Source: Panopea generosa
Taxonomy: Eukaryota > Mollusca > Bivalvia > Adapedonta > Hiatellidae
DNA: 64,000 nucleotides
Direction: 5' to 3'
NCBI GenBank assembly: GCA_029582155.1
Contig: CM055898.1
Location: forward strand, 31,807,919 to 31,871,918
Shown here in pieces: positions 13,501 to 27,900 of the stretch. The position numbers and the translations under genes are program-made. Numbering within the stretch: position 1 is the first letter of the stretch; the number at the start of each line of letters is the position of its first letter. The notes beneath the pieces are model-generated. The model was not told the origin of the DNA, made no database searches, and saw only the letters and a program-made list of their open reading frames with translations.

Positions 13501-16500
13501 GAGGGAAAATGGCTTAATTCCATGTTAATTGTCCGACTAGATAAGCTGATATTATATCATCAGTTAGTAGAAATGATTATTTGCCAGAACCGGTAAATAA
13601 AATGCCGTCTTTAAACAGACTCTGGACACTTTTCAAATAAACGTTTACCTTTCTAACAACGTCATTGTAAGAAACAGAAAAATGATTTTGTAATAGAAAT
13701 ATTAAGCCATTCAGTACACCTTTGTATAATTGAATATTGTGACTGTATATCGTTTTGCATTTTGCCAGCATAAGAGAACCTACTTCCATAATTCTTTGCG
13801 TTAATATACTTGAATAACCAAACCAAACTTTGGCAAAACACAACTGCTGGCTCTTTAGTGTGAACACGTGTCATGTTTTAACGCATGTGTTTTCGACTAC
13901 ATCAATAAGTATATACCCAGCAGAACACTCTTGTGTTATTGGATGACCGTTTTACGTCTAAGATGGCCATTGGTTTAAAAAAAATAAGATTGCAGTAAGC
14001 TTCTGTTTAATTACCAGTACTATAATTATTTTAATCTGGATCGTAGGTTAAGACAATCAATGCTTTCCAATTTACACTGTGCACGTTACCGTATTCGTAG
14101 GAGAACTGTCTGACAGCGATACGTTTATTTACACTGTCTTTTTTTATTAGGTTATGACCGGAAAAGAGCGAGGTTGGACGCAACCGTTAATCCGGTTTAA
14201 GTTACCTGTACTTAATTGTTCAAAGCTCTGTTAGCTTAACCACATTTTGAGCAAAATTGTGTAACTTCAATATTTTCTATATTTATTGATATTATGGAAA
14301 TTTCAATGCATTTTTAGAAACAAAATCGCATATTTGCATATGTTTCATTTAAATAATTACCTAAAATGCTGTTAATCTCAAAATATCGTGATTTGAACAC
14401 TTCACTTAACCCAAGGTGAAGCTAACAAAGCTTTGGACAACTGGGCCCTGCTGGCTTATTTTACTACTGACCGTCCTAAGGCTTTTGTGACTTCTGTTTC
14501 CACTTCTACTCCATGTATGTATTGTATTTAACTTTTGTATACCTTATATTAATTGTGTTGTATGCTGATATGATGGCAGCGTCTTTTGTATGGTACCTGT
14601 CGTTTAGGTTTTTTACTATATTGTATTTATACTTCTGATCATTATTAAACAGGCAAGTCATGTAAAGTGAAAATAAATTATCTGCATTACCTGATAGCAG
14701 CTTCCTTTGAAAGCGAAGAACGAAAGCAAGAAAAAAACTAGCATACTCGTTTTTATCGATTCTGTTCATGAAGGGAAAATGTTAAATCCAATAGACCGCA
14801 TATCTCTTATCATCGCCTTTAGCAATATTCTACTAGTAAACTAACTTGATTGATAATTTAATTTACTTCAATTTTCAGGAGAGCATATAATTTATACAAT
14901 GAAACAAATGAGTTAAATACCTACAAATATGAACAATATATAAACATATTAAAGCAAAAAATGACAATAATTATTTGCACATGAATATGACTACTATATA
15001 TTCAGTTCAAATCAATTCAATTTTGTTTATTCTGACAGCATAATCATCATATTATATATCAATATGTCATTTTATACAATGTAAACATATTTGGATACTA
15101 CACCTGCTCAGACTTAGAGTATTATATCTCACACCGTTAAATAAACATTGACTATATATTGAGATATCGGCTCAGATAAAACGTACAAGCTGATCCTAAC
15201 CGATATCTCAGTATATAGCGAAACATGCTTACGATATTCGTTTTTTTATGACATTCATATAGATAATCCTGGTGAAATAATAATGAGATACCGGGAGCAA
15301 AGAAAGCAACCATGGAAATAGAGAAATTGTTTCATTTTATTTACGTCGACAAGACACAGAGAATGAAAACTGTAGCTTAAACGTATGCTTGTTTTTTATT
15401 CATTTCCTTTAACAGTCAACAGACGCTTAAACTATAGAAACGGTGTTTTAACTACTGCATTTACTTTGACATAGTGTATACATTACCTGGCCCAGTGTGT
15501 CGATTATATGCAAAGTCACGTGCTTTCCATCCACGGTTGCACAATGGCTGTACAGCATTTCTGAATATAAAAAAAATGCAAGATGAAATGAAAGTTGTAC
15601 ATTCGTATTGCATGCCAACCTTTGCAACATTCAATATTTTTATATTTGTATTCAATATTCATACATTTCTACTGAATATTGTTACATTTGTATTCTATAT
15701 TTCTCATTATTATCTAATAATTCTTAATTTATTTTGTAGATAATTATTTCATTTGTCTCCTTTACACATTTAATAAAGAAACATGTAATGTTTGAGTTAT
15801 CAGAAATATAAGTTTATTACCGGATAACTTTATATGAAACTTTTATATCCGATCATAATTAAATCATCTTCATTACTATGGTATAAACATATTAATCAGG
15901 CCTAACACTACTAAAGTATACTAATCAGGCATACTTATTTAACGTCTTAACATACTAATTGAGCACATTATCATTTAAGTAGCTTAGGCTACACGCATCA
16001 CATAGTATAATGTTGTATGGTGTTTAGCGTTGATTTCACCAATTTTTCAGTCATATCTCGACTGTGTCTGCTTGAGGAAGTATTCTAAGCGCTGCCACAG
16101 TAGAGTATCGTGCCGCAGACACATTGTGTGATACAGCACCCAGTCACATTATACTGACACTGGGCCGATCAGACCTATATCTATCTTCTTAATGCTAAGC
16201 ACCAAGCAAAGAGGCTTCTAGTATCAGTTTGAAGTATTTGGTATGAACCGACCGGGGATCGAACCCACGACCTTCCACATGGGAGGCGAACGCGATAGCC
16301 CTAGACAGCTGCGGTGAAGATAACATAAGTAAATAAACGCTTTAAAAAGAAAACTATAAAAGCAACACAATAAATAGCAAAAAAAGGCAACAGACAAACA
16401 GATTCAGCTGAAAGAAACATTTTCAAATAGAGATTTCGCAACAGAAGTTTGTAATGAGACTTAATGAAGCTTTTTGTAGCAGGTGGATCATTCTGCTGTA

Positions 16501-19500
16501 CGTAACAGGTGGAATAACCAGAGTCATGACCTCCGTCAGATGGTATAACATCTGTTTCAAATATCTTACCTATCTCCGAGTTGTAATCCCCGATAAATCT
16601 TTTTGTTAGATACCTGACTGTCAGAGCTGAAGAAGAAAAGAAAGAAAACATAACTATTTCTTGCAAAAAAAAATAAAATAATAATGATAATAAAACATAC
16701 ACCAAATGATGTTTTTATGATCAGTTTAATGCGGACTGTATCCTCAAAACAACGCTTAACATGTTTTTGTTGAATAAAGTATCACAAATATGATACAACT
16801 TTTTTATACGTATGCATATGCGGCACTAAGCTACAGGGCTCACTTAAAAATACGCATGAACAAAAGCAGCTAGTATTAGGCGGTTTGCCATTATTATCAA
16901 AGACGATTTTAACTCGTTTATGTTGGTTTAAGATGAAGGTGATACATTGGAACGAGAAGTCGAATTGATCAAGACTGAAGGAATGTCATCAAACAGTTGA
17001 ATTTTGTAAAAAAGCAGTCTGATCAAGGTGTTGTTTCTTTCAGGGACGATACACTTTATGGCATCGATAGTTAATAGACAGTACTGGAGCAAATTTTATC
17101 TCCGCATGTAGCTGGTATCGTTCCTGCTTGAATCAACGGACAGAGACTAATGATAATAAAACGCAATGTCGTATATTAATAATCAAAGACACTAAGGCCG
17201 GGCGGTGATTCGAACTCACGATCCCTGGATTGATAGTCAGATGCGCTAAGTGGCCCCGGCTTAAGGTCTCACTGAAGAATAACCTCCCTTACATGACGGT
17301 AGCAAGATAATTAGGCCAAAGAAATTAGAGCTGTGTAAAGCGGTTGGGCAATTATTTTGTTTAAAATGCATAAAATGTCATATTTCTTTGTGCATATGGG
17401 AACATTGGAACATTTTCATGAATTTTGTAAAGTTTGGGTAGCATTGGGAACTGTTTGATGATGCTATAACAGTTTAAAGATGCGTAGTGATACACTGCAA
17501 TAAATGGGCAGAATTTTTAAAAATGAAGGGGTGTCATCAAACCATCGAAATTGTGAAAAAGCAACCTGGTCAACCCCATGTTTTTTTCTGCATATTTGGA
17601 CCAACAGAGGACTATCTATGGGAATAAAGCACTTTTAGAACCAATGGTAATGTATCCAGTGTTCCTGAAGTGCATGTCTCTATATGTAGAACAGTACAAA
17701 ATTAATTGGTATGTGAGACGTGTAGTGCAAAAGTAGCGATGTTTGAGACGTGATATAGCAATTAGGACGAGTGTTCTTGTCAAAGATTGCTTCAAATTTA
17801 AAACAAAATATACTGGAGTCATTTTTATACAAGACTGTATGTTATAGTGAAAAGCATCTGGAGAGTGAGCAGAAATACACGAGAATACAAGAGAATACTT
17901 GATAAACTATAAAATAAACTATACTTCACTGTACACGTGCTGCTGTCTGTCGATTGAAGAACATACCTAAGTTTAATGAAACAATATATCAGCACTATAA
18001 TATTAAGTGTATTAATGGTGTGATTTAATTAATAACAGTTACTCGTGCATCGTTTTATATAAAAAGTAAAATTGATAACATTTAAGTATATAACGCATGA
18101 ACGTAAAATTAATTCCTTAATCCTTTTTCCTTTTTCTATTAAGGAATAAAGAAAAACATTCTTTGTTTCGTTTTCATCATTGGCGGTGAATAAAGACCCA
18201 ATTATTTCCAACATGTATTTTCAGGAATATGTATTGTCCAAGGTCACCAGAATGTGTTCGAAATGAACATTGCTCTACAACACATTTTGCAATTTCCTTG
18301 CTCTAGTAGTACACGTTTAAAACTTTAATTAGTTTCAATTCCTTATTCAGATCAAATATAGAATAGGGAATTGGATGTATGTAGTTCATTATTCCTTTTT
18401 TGTTTCCCAATTTTTTATAGTTTATATTTTCCTGAAATTGCATTAGCACATGTCTGAGGTCGGTAGAATGTACCTCACAAAGGTTTTAATTCTGCTTTTG
18501 AAACAGTTCCTTGCGTAATAATTGAAGCCTTGACGAATGCATGTACGTGATTAAATGAACCTATAACTAACTTAAAGATGAATTCTGAAGAAAAAATAGA
18601 TATACGTTTTAAATATCATTCATTTAATACATTTTTGAGTTTCTATTTCTCATTTTGATAAATGAAGTTCCTTATTCGCTGCCAATAAGGAACCAATCTT
18701 ATTTTTATATATTTAATGTATGAATATTGCTTATCATCATGATAACCATATTGTTTAGGTTAGAAGAATTATTTTGCACGATAATTAATACATGTAATAA
18801 TATTTAATACTTTATAAAATATTGATCCTTTTTCGGTATCTTTAACGACTTTTGCTTTGCTTAATCATTACTTACATAAACGTGTTCAAATATGAATAAG
18901 ATCGTTTATAAATATCTGAAATAATATTATATAATTAATTATTACTGTTGTAATCAAATAGGGAATAAGGAACTAAGGCTTTACTTTCGTGTTCCCTACT
19001 AGATTAAGGAGTAAAGAAAAATTAATAAGGATTAAAGAACTAAAACACACTAGATGATAAAGGGATGTATTAACTGTTAAACGAAACCTGCTTATTTTAA
19101 ATAAATTCACAAAATCCTTGAATCATTTCTTGCATAGGTAAGCTTTTCTTTGCAAAACTCCTGTATTCCAACAATGTAAATAATAATAATTAATAGTCTT
19201 AATTAAAAAAACCAGAATGTCAGTATACCATAGTTATGAACCATATGCATTCCTAGGGTGTTATATCGTTAACAGTTTATTCTAATGAACTGATTAAAAG
19301 CTTTCTGTTTTATTTGAATAGGATACTGAAAACTTATATAAAACATTTAATAAACTGACTGTGCTATTATAAAACAATTTCTGTGAACAAATTTTTGTAT
19401 ATAAAGTGAAAAGTGTAATCTCCAAATACAAACGGTTGTAATTTATAGCCAATGCTATGAAAATAACTAAACAAAACAGAATGTCAATTTGCCCGAATTA

Positions 19501-21860
19501 TGAACCATATGCATTCTTAGGGCGTTGTATCATGAACAGTTTATTTTGTTTAATTGGTTAAGTGCTTTTTACTTTTTTGCCTCTACATGCAAAACAACGA
19601 CGGATGCTACAGGAGCAGTTAAATAACTATAAACGTCTATATGCACATCTGTAATTGCGAGATACAAGGATTATTGATATAAAATGTGCCAATAATAATG
19701 CATTACTTTCTCTTCCGAAATTGTTCAACCACACTGAAATACTTAGAAACTATGCTGCTGTTGAATTCCTACACACAACTTTTTCTATATCTAATCAATA
19801 CCAACGCCGCTTACATAGTCACCAAATGTTAAACAGACGAGCTTTCTATTACTTTGAGTTTTTGGATTTTTTTGCACACGATACAAATTGGCACCAGCTG
19901 TTTAAGCTTATAAATCTATCGAAATTATAATTAAATATGTTTAAGAAGCAATATTATATATTTAAATCAGGTTCTTACTATAATCAGAAACCCCTAATCC
20001 CCACACATTTGAAAGTTTGGACGCTAGGAAATACAGTTCCAAATCCACTTCACATACAAAACCAAACCAAAATATTTGCTTTCTTTACACTATTAACCAA
20101 GATAGCTTAAGAGTTTTAATGAACTAATCGGAATTCAAATATTTGATCACGTGCCAGTCTTCACAGAAGTACAGAAGTTAAAGGTAGTTTCTAAAGCATA
20201 AACTACAAACTGAAAAAAAGGCTTAATTATGATTCAGGGATCAAGATCACTAGAACTGTACATTGTTTATACACGTGTGAGCCATACCGGTAATTGCTAA
20301 GCGACCACCTACGATAAACAATGATTAACAACTGGAAAATATTGCCTGTACCTGCTGCTTTGTAAAAATATAACCTGCATCTTCCTTATCTAGATCTAGT
20401 GAGTTGCTACTAAAGTGACACACGTTATAACTTTGATATGGAGTACTTTGTGTCTGAAAAGTATATTTTCTACGTAAATCAAATATGAAATCAACACTCA
20501 GTATTTGTGCAAACCCCTAATCTTGGTTTTGTGCTGTAAAGGAACATATATGTAACTATAAATCTGTGAAAAGTTTCTTAATTTGCTTATTCTCGGTCAT
20601 ATACGACAAAAATGTGTAACCAATTAGTCTATTGTAGTCAGTTTTAGAGATATGATGTTAGATAAAATTCCATAGAAATATCAATTCGTGTTTTCAAAAC
20701 TAGCTTTCTAATTCACTAGTTTATTGTTAAAAGTATCTTTATTTCCAGATGACACTACCTGGATATTAATATCTTTTCATATGGTGAAAGGATTGATTTG
20801 GTGATTGGACATGAATAAAAATATTTAAACATTATCGTGTGCCCCTTTAATATCGACATGTCTGCGTTAAGAAACAACATGAACCGGACAAATGAAGCGA
20901 AGAATGATGTTGAGAAAGGTTCGTGTTTGAAGACAACCCATCTTGAACAACTACGGCATAACAAGTGCCGCATTTAAACACCCTTCCTTTACTGCTAGGG
21001 TAATATATATTTGTATGATTACAACGCTACACTAGGCTATCTGCTGATTGTGAATTTACACATATCCATATGTAGAGAATGCATCTTCTTCGATTTTTCA
21101 ATCTTTGGAAGTTGAAATTTTTTTTTTCAAACTGCATATACCAAACACTTTTTAGAATTGTTTTCTTGGACAGTTAAATGTATTAACAAAAATCTAGTAG
21201 TCTGTAACATTATAACAAAAACAATGCATTCATGACTGTGAAATTTTACAAAGGGGTTCTCCCGATTTGAATCATGAACTGGATTATATAAAACCTGCCC
21301 GAGAGACATATTGTGGCTTTTATATGGCATTTGGGGCTTTAAGTTTGTTTTATAAGAAATGAGGACATCAGAAGCAAACATCATGTCTTTTATTCGTAAC
21401 AACATGTTACCATGCCTGATTAAAAAGTTAAAGTGCCTTGAACTTAAAAGATAGAGAGATATGTAAAATGTGTAAAAGCTAGCTAACATTTAATGCTAAA
21501 CAAGACATTTACTAGTTACGGCTGATATTATCTAAATAATATTTGATAAAAGATCTATAGAAAGTACAGAACTCAACCTGGAACAGAAAATAGCAGACTC
21601 TATTTTCGATTCTGTTCTACACTTCAAATAGATCATTTTGTAAGATATGAGTTTATTATGATGGACCCTGCCAATGAAAAAGCAATACCTTATGTTTGTT
21701 TTGAACTCGGTGACAAAACTTGGAGGCGAGATCAAACGTTACGCACTATGTTTATATTGGTTTCTTCGACACGTGCAAATCATTTTATCCCACACTTTGA
21801 TATCATGTGCATCTTTAATGATTAGATGATTGGATTATTTACCTGTGAGGTCGTTGATCT

Positions 21861-21911
<51 letters not shown>

Positions 21912-24900
21912 GACTGTCTCTGTAAAGCTATAGATTATATTTATATATAAGCCTTTTCTGTATGTGTAAATGAATAATTCGACATTTTGACGTTACACAA
22001 GTTTCAAAGTTTATTAGCAACTCAGCAATATATTTACCTTTGGCCATTTACAATGAAAACAGGAATATGGAAAAGACAATACTATACAATTAAATACAAA
22101 GCAAATAAATATATGATGAAGGTAGAAAATAAATCAAATACATATATGATGAAAGTAAAATATAAATTAAGAAACAGTTAATATTTCAAAAGTAGTTTTA
22201 CTTATGATTAATGATTCTTTGATGAATTTTGAAATTTTAGACAACATCTTTTTTTGTTGTTGACATAGAAGTATAAACTAACTGAATTTGTTTACACATA
22301 CCAGTATAATACGTCTTTCATTGTTACCCCTTCTCTCATTAGATTCTTTAGTTATTTTATATTTAAAGTGAGTCCGGAAGTTTCATTTTAAAACCCAAAT
22401 CCAATGCGATGATTTAGCTGGATGTTTTGTAAAATTAACAAATTAATCAGAGTCAAATCTGGGATGATTCGTGTCAGAATTTTATAACAGGAAATATAAA
22501 ACTGTCTTTAACATATGTTGTTAATCAAACTGTAACCACGACACGGCCTGCCATAAATTCGTATTATATTAATATACAATGTGGAATAACCATAGTGTTC
22601 CAATGAACACCAGCAATATGAACCATGTCTGTTTCGGGCTTAACATAATCGCGCACGGGATATTATTAACTGTACAAAAACAATGGCTACAGGTAGATAA
22701 TTTACCCATTTACTCATTAGTTAAGTCAATATTCTCTCCAAAATAACAATTATCTTTGCCGAGGAGATAAAACCGCGAAAATTAGATTACTTAAAATGCG
22801 TAGGTAAGACACTTTCTCGACTAGACACTGTTGGTTGCGATTAAAATCTAAGTACTGGTGTATAGATTATATAAGTCAATGTCAAATTCTGACAGTTTCA
22901 TTAGGAACTGTAATTGAGAAGATATGAAATAAGGAAGATATAATCGCTGCAAGTACAGTGCCCTGCCAGCGGTAAGCCTGTCCAACCCCAAATCTGAGAT
23001 AGTTTTGTTAATCTTCGTCGCTTGTATTTCTAAAGACATGCGCTTTGACACTTTATCCTTGGCATATAAATGTCACTGCATTCTGATACAAAGTTTTTGG
23101 TTGATTGAAATATACAAATTGACTACCCAGACCTAAAGACTGACATAGTTGTTGGTTAATCAGACTTTCGTTTGACGTTTATTTGTGTATTCGTTGTTTG
23201 TTTGTGCTCGGTTACTATGTGTCAATATCAATGACAAGGTCTCTGCAATGATTTCAATTAACTTTTAAAACACATATCGTAGCAGACGTGTGTTTGTCTC
23301 GGCCAATAATATTGTTTTCATACATCTTTTTTCATAATAAGTCAATATGTGAATATTTTAGCAAAGCAAGCTTTGAAGATGACAAGCTTAACCTGAAGGA
23401 AGAGTTTCTAATGATTTAGCGAAAATGGTGCTACTACAGCAAGCTAACATATATGATATAATATGAGTAATTATATAAGCAGCCATTGAAGAAGAGAGGC
23501 TGATGTATGTAACGAAGTTAACCAGACCATTTTCATCAAAATATTTACTTTTTGTGATTACCCGTATATAAAAAAGACAACTTGTCCATTTCAACCACCC
23601 AACGGTTAGTATTTATTCTCCATGTCAATGGATGTGTTTCGGTCGAGAAGGAACCTCCCACCGCACAGTTTCCATTATCAATATATAATCAATTGACTTG
23701 CTTACATCACTTTCATTTTTAGTAAATGAAGTATATTTTCACTATATCAATAACGTATGTATCTATATTCTGTCTTTGTTAGCACTTTTTATATGTCCTT
23801 AATATAACAAAAAGGGACAAAAAATATCGAGTTAGACGTTTTTGAGTGATTAACAATTTTGTTGTACGAGGGGTTATCCAGAAGTTCGTGGACAAATCTC
23901 ATAATATGAAAGTGACATGTTTTACCCGTATTATATTTATATAACTTTAAACCGTACGCAAAATATAAAGAAAATATATATTCAAATAAAATAGTTTCAT
24001 GTATTTCAAACATATCATGTACGCTTATCTGCCGCAGGTCAAATTTATGTTACGTCGTTGCTATGTCAATTTATTTCACAAGTAATTTCCCTACTTTTGC
24101 TCGTTGCTCCACTCAAATATGTTAGCAATCGAGGAACCCTGTGATACCTCTAAGGACTTGCATGTTATTCATTCTTTTTTATCATGTGCTCTGTACCGTA
24201 ACACGTAACATAGACTTAGTTTGCAGCATAGTTCATGAATTTTATTAAGGCGATCCTTATTAAGGCACCTTTTACCACGTTGACGGGACGGTGACGCGAT
24301 ATTGACACAGGGCGACCACACTTGGTATCATCCATTATTGTTTCTTTATCCTCACTGTACTATTTGTGCCATTTATAGACTACAAAACACATAACAAACA
24401 ACTTTCACGGAGCTTTACTAAGCATACATATTGCCTGAATCAGTTTTTTGCTAATATTGACACAAAACTGTATTTCCGCTCGTTGTTTCACCTTTTCCTA
24501 AGACGGAAGTTTTGCTTATGAACGAGTTTGGCATTTTTTTGTAAGTTTGTTTAAACTCCTTAAACTTGCGCGCCATTGTATTACTGGAATAACCTATGAA
24601 GACATTGATGACGTGTCATCAATAATATATGATATACCGCCAGTTTCACAGGGAAATCATTGCTATTTTTCACATATATATCTGTCAAATTATTCAACAT
24701 TTTGAAATGCGGCACTAAACATGTATGCATGTTGCTATGGAGAACATAACATTGTTATTAACTTAAGAAATGCACTAAAACACTGTACATCGATGACAAA
24801 TACACCAATACTTAAGTTGTGCAAAAAGTAGCGCTGTACTTGTACAAATATGGATTTTATCAAATTTGTCCACGAACTTCTAGATAACCCCTCGTATTTT

Positions 24901-27900
24901 GGACCGGAGGCCTCTATTTACTCAAAAAAACATATTATATCCCGTATCCTGGTGGTTTCTATTATTTATACCAAATCACCACAAAGCCTTTTATTAATGT
25001 TGTAAGATTGTTTTTAACGCCTCTTTACAGAGGGGTGCCACTTATAAGTGACAGTACTTATTTGTTTTGTGATATTTTCGACAGTTTATTCAACGAAGAT
25101 GAGAGGATATGAAAATCAAAGTCTGGTTTAATATGAACATATATAAGCATCACTAGTTCTGCGAAGAGAAATGAAATGTAATCGAATCTAAAAGGCTTAT
25201 AAATTTTGGAACAATCATGGACTGCCTTTTTTTAAAAAAATATTTTGCTTTGTCCGCCATTGTTCATGCATAGTCGATTTTACCTAAAATAACATAACTT
25301 GATGAAAGAAAAAGACAGTGCCTTAATTGAGAATGATTAGAAAATGCACCGATGTCCATAGATAATATTTCAAGCAGCAAACGTAAATGATTTTATACAA
25401 ACAATCTAATGTTTGTATACTGATTGCATCCTCTATCACTATTTTCACGCTGTGCTGAAATAATAACGCAATCATGATTACATCAGAAGGCAGCCAAGGA
25501 CTGTTTACAAAGATGCAAATCCAGCTTACAATTAGCATCATTTTGCAAATGTTAGAATTTGTTTTTGTTTTCTTATGACAAGTTAAATCTTCTCAAATAA
25601 CTTAATCATTCAGGTATTTAAAACATGAAAACATGATTGTCGGCTGTATTGATCAATGGGCAACTCCCTAAATGTGTATTTGAAATCTCAAACAGAAAAG
25701 TGTTTGAATAAAGTACACACAACAAAGTGTTTTGTGCTTTGTTTTCAATGGATGGTCAGAAAAATAGAAAATTGAAATAGATTGCTATAAGTAATCATTA
25801 CTAGTATCGGATGAAACGATCCCTTAAAATCACAAAACACTTTCGATTCGGTGTTATTGAGTTTAGTTTATCGCAGAACCTGATATTTCCCGAACCATGT
25901 CTATTTACGCTCAATAAAAAAGGGATATCCTAGTCTGTGCTGCCTGTCCCACAATGCATAGCTACCGACCGCGCTAACTAAACGGTGACATCAATAAAAC
26001 TCTGTCTGAAGCAGCTGACCAATCAATGTGCTCAAAAGCATTGCTATGTAATCAGGAGAGCTTGGTCTGTTCTACAGACTATACTGAGCTGGTTCATGAG
26101 ATGCAAAGAATAATGTAGTGCCCTGTATTTGTTTCTGATTTTGTTTCTCTATATAATTCATTTGATGATAGTTCTACGCAATCTAGATTAATGTTTCCTA
26201 AAACTAAATTAAAATTTTCTAATATTAATGATTATCAATTCGCTAGTAAGTTGTATATAAAAATCTTAGTTAATATAGAATTGTATTAATTATTATGAAA
26301 TCGATATTATATTGTTTATTAAAGTATGAATATTGAATTTTATAATTAATAATGAATTCGCTAGTCTGTTGTATACTTAAGCCTAAGAATATAGAATCTA
26401 TTAATGATTGTGAAATTGCAATTCTGTTGTATACTAAAACAGACTTAATATCTGTCTACGGAAATAATCTACATTTTCATGTGTGCTTTATACTCATTGA
26501 TTTGGTACTTTGAATAATTTTACAATATTATCATAAACATAGTATATCCCAGAACCTGATATCTCCCGAACCAGGTCTATCAACCCCTAAAAGCAAAAAA
26601 ATTCTATGCCTGTCCCACAATTCAAAGCAATTGAATGGTTACTAAACTGTGATGCCATTCAAACTGTCAATTGAAACAACTGACCAATCCACGTGCTCAA
26701 ATCGGACTTTCCCACCATTGCTATTTAACGGACCCAATCAGGAGAGCTGGGTCCGTTCTACAGACTGATCATTAACACGAGGTCATTGATTTAAGTTCAA
26801 TGAAATTACAAAGAGTCAGCAATAGTAAAAACAGTGACATATGTGTGAGAAAAATGCACGGGGAAACGTACTATCATTGCAGGCACGAAGTGAAAGAAAG
26901 AAACAAAATGGGGTAACTATTTACACTCGTTTTATGATATGACGACGGTTGAAGATCGAGATTAGAAGCACTGGCAAACCAGGTTCAAGCCTCCGAGTTA
27001 CAGATTTGATTCTAATCGGTCCAAGGCGGTGCATACATTTTACGTATTATGATTATCTGCATGGGGGTCATGTAGATCTCTATACACACATGGATTTTGT
27101 TTCAAGCTCCATATACAATAAGGTCTAGGATTTTCACCGTAAAAACTATTCCATATAGAAAGTATTGTTTTCCATAGTGGGAATGTGTCTGCTCATTAAA
27201 TACACAATGATTGTTGGGTTGACCTGTTTGTTTTTAAAGACAGTGTAGTGACACGCATTAGTCAACACATGCTCTAACATACGTCAATCTGTTGAAGTCC
27301 AATTAAAACCACTTTTCGTCTTATAGCATTATATGCCATTCCAGCCTTTGCTAGACTTATCTGCAGCAAGAACGCAGAATCCAGCTTTAACCATTTTAAA
27401 AGTATTTCAAACCAAAATCACATAGGCTTTTCTAGACCAAGAACTGTGTTACCGTCTCTAAAATGGGAAGCGATTGTGTAGTGAAGCTGCTGTGATGACT
27501 GTTTTTATAATTCGTTACATTTCATACGACAACAAAAAAAAACAAGAAAGAGAATAAAAGGAACAAGAAAGAAATTTGCATCCCATACAACAATCAATAT
27601 GTGAACGATGCAGCTGCCGAAATGCGCACCAACTATGAAATGCATGCCAGATCAAACAACAAACACACGTTTATTTGAAGGGAAAAGTATTAAATTCTTA
27701 GACATATGCTACAGCAACTGTGGAATGGTGCAAAACATGCAGCTGTCGGGCGGCTGAGGATATAAGTTTGTTACAATCACTGTAAATGGATAGAGGAATT
27801 TGTGAGAGACGCGTATACTTTAATTAAATAGCCATGCCTTTCTTATTCAATCTTTCGTTCAATTACATATTGTTATATAACTTGATTATAAGCTTCGTTT

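Noticed and set aside
16301..16705. 134-codon minus-strand frame as a single-exon gene
   Set aside because: Only the 16626-16570 part is coding (GTPase exon 2). The rest runs through the splice sites into intron and SINE sequence.
21127..21489. 120-codon minus-strand frame
   Set aside because: Composition and length are within chance for this AT-rich DNA, with no domain, signal peptide or splice-site support.
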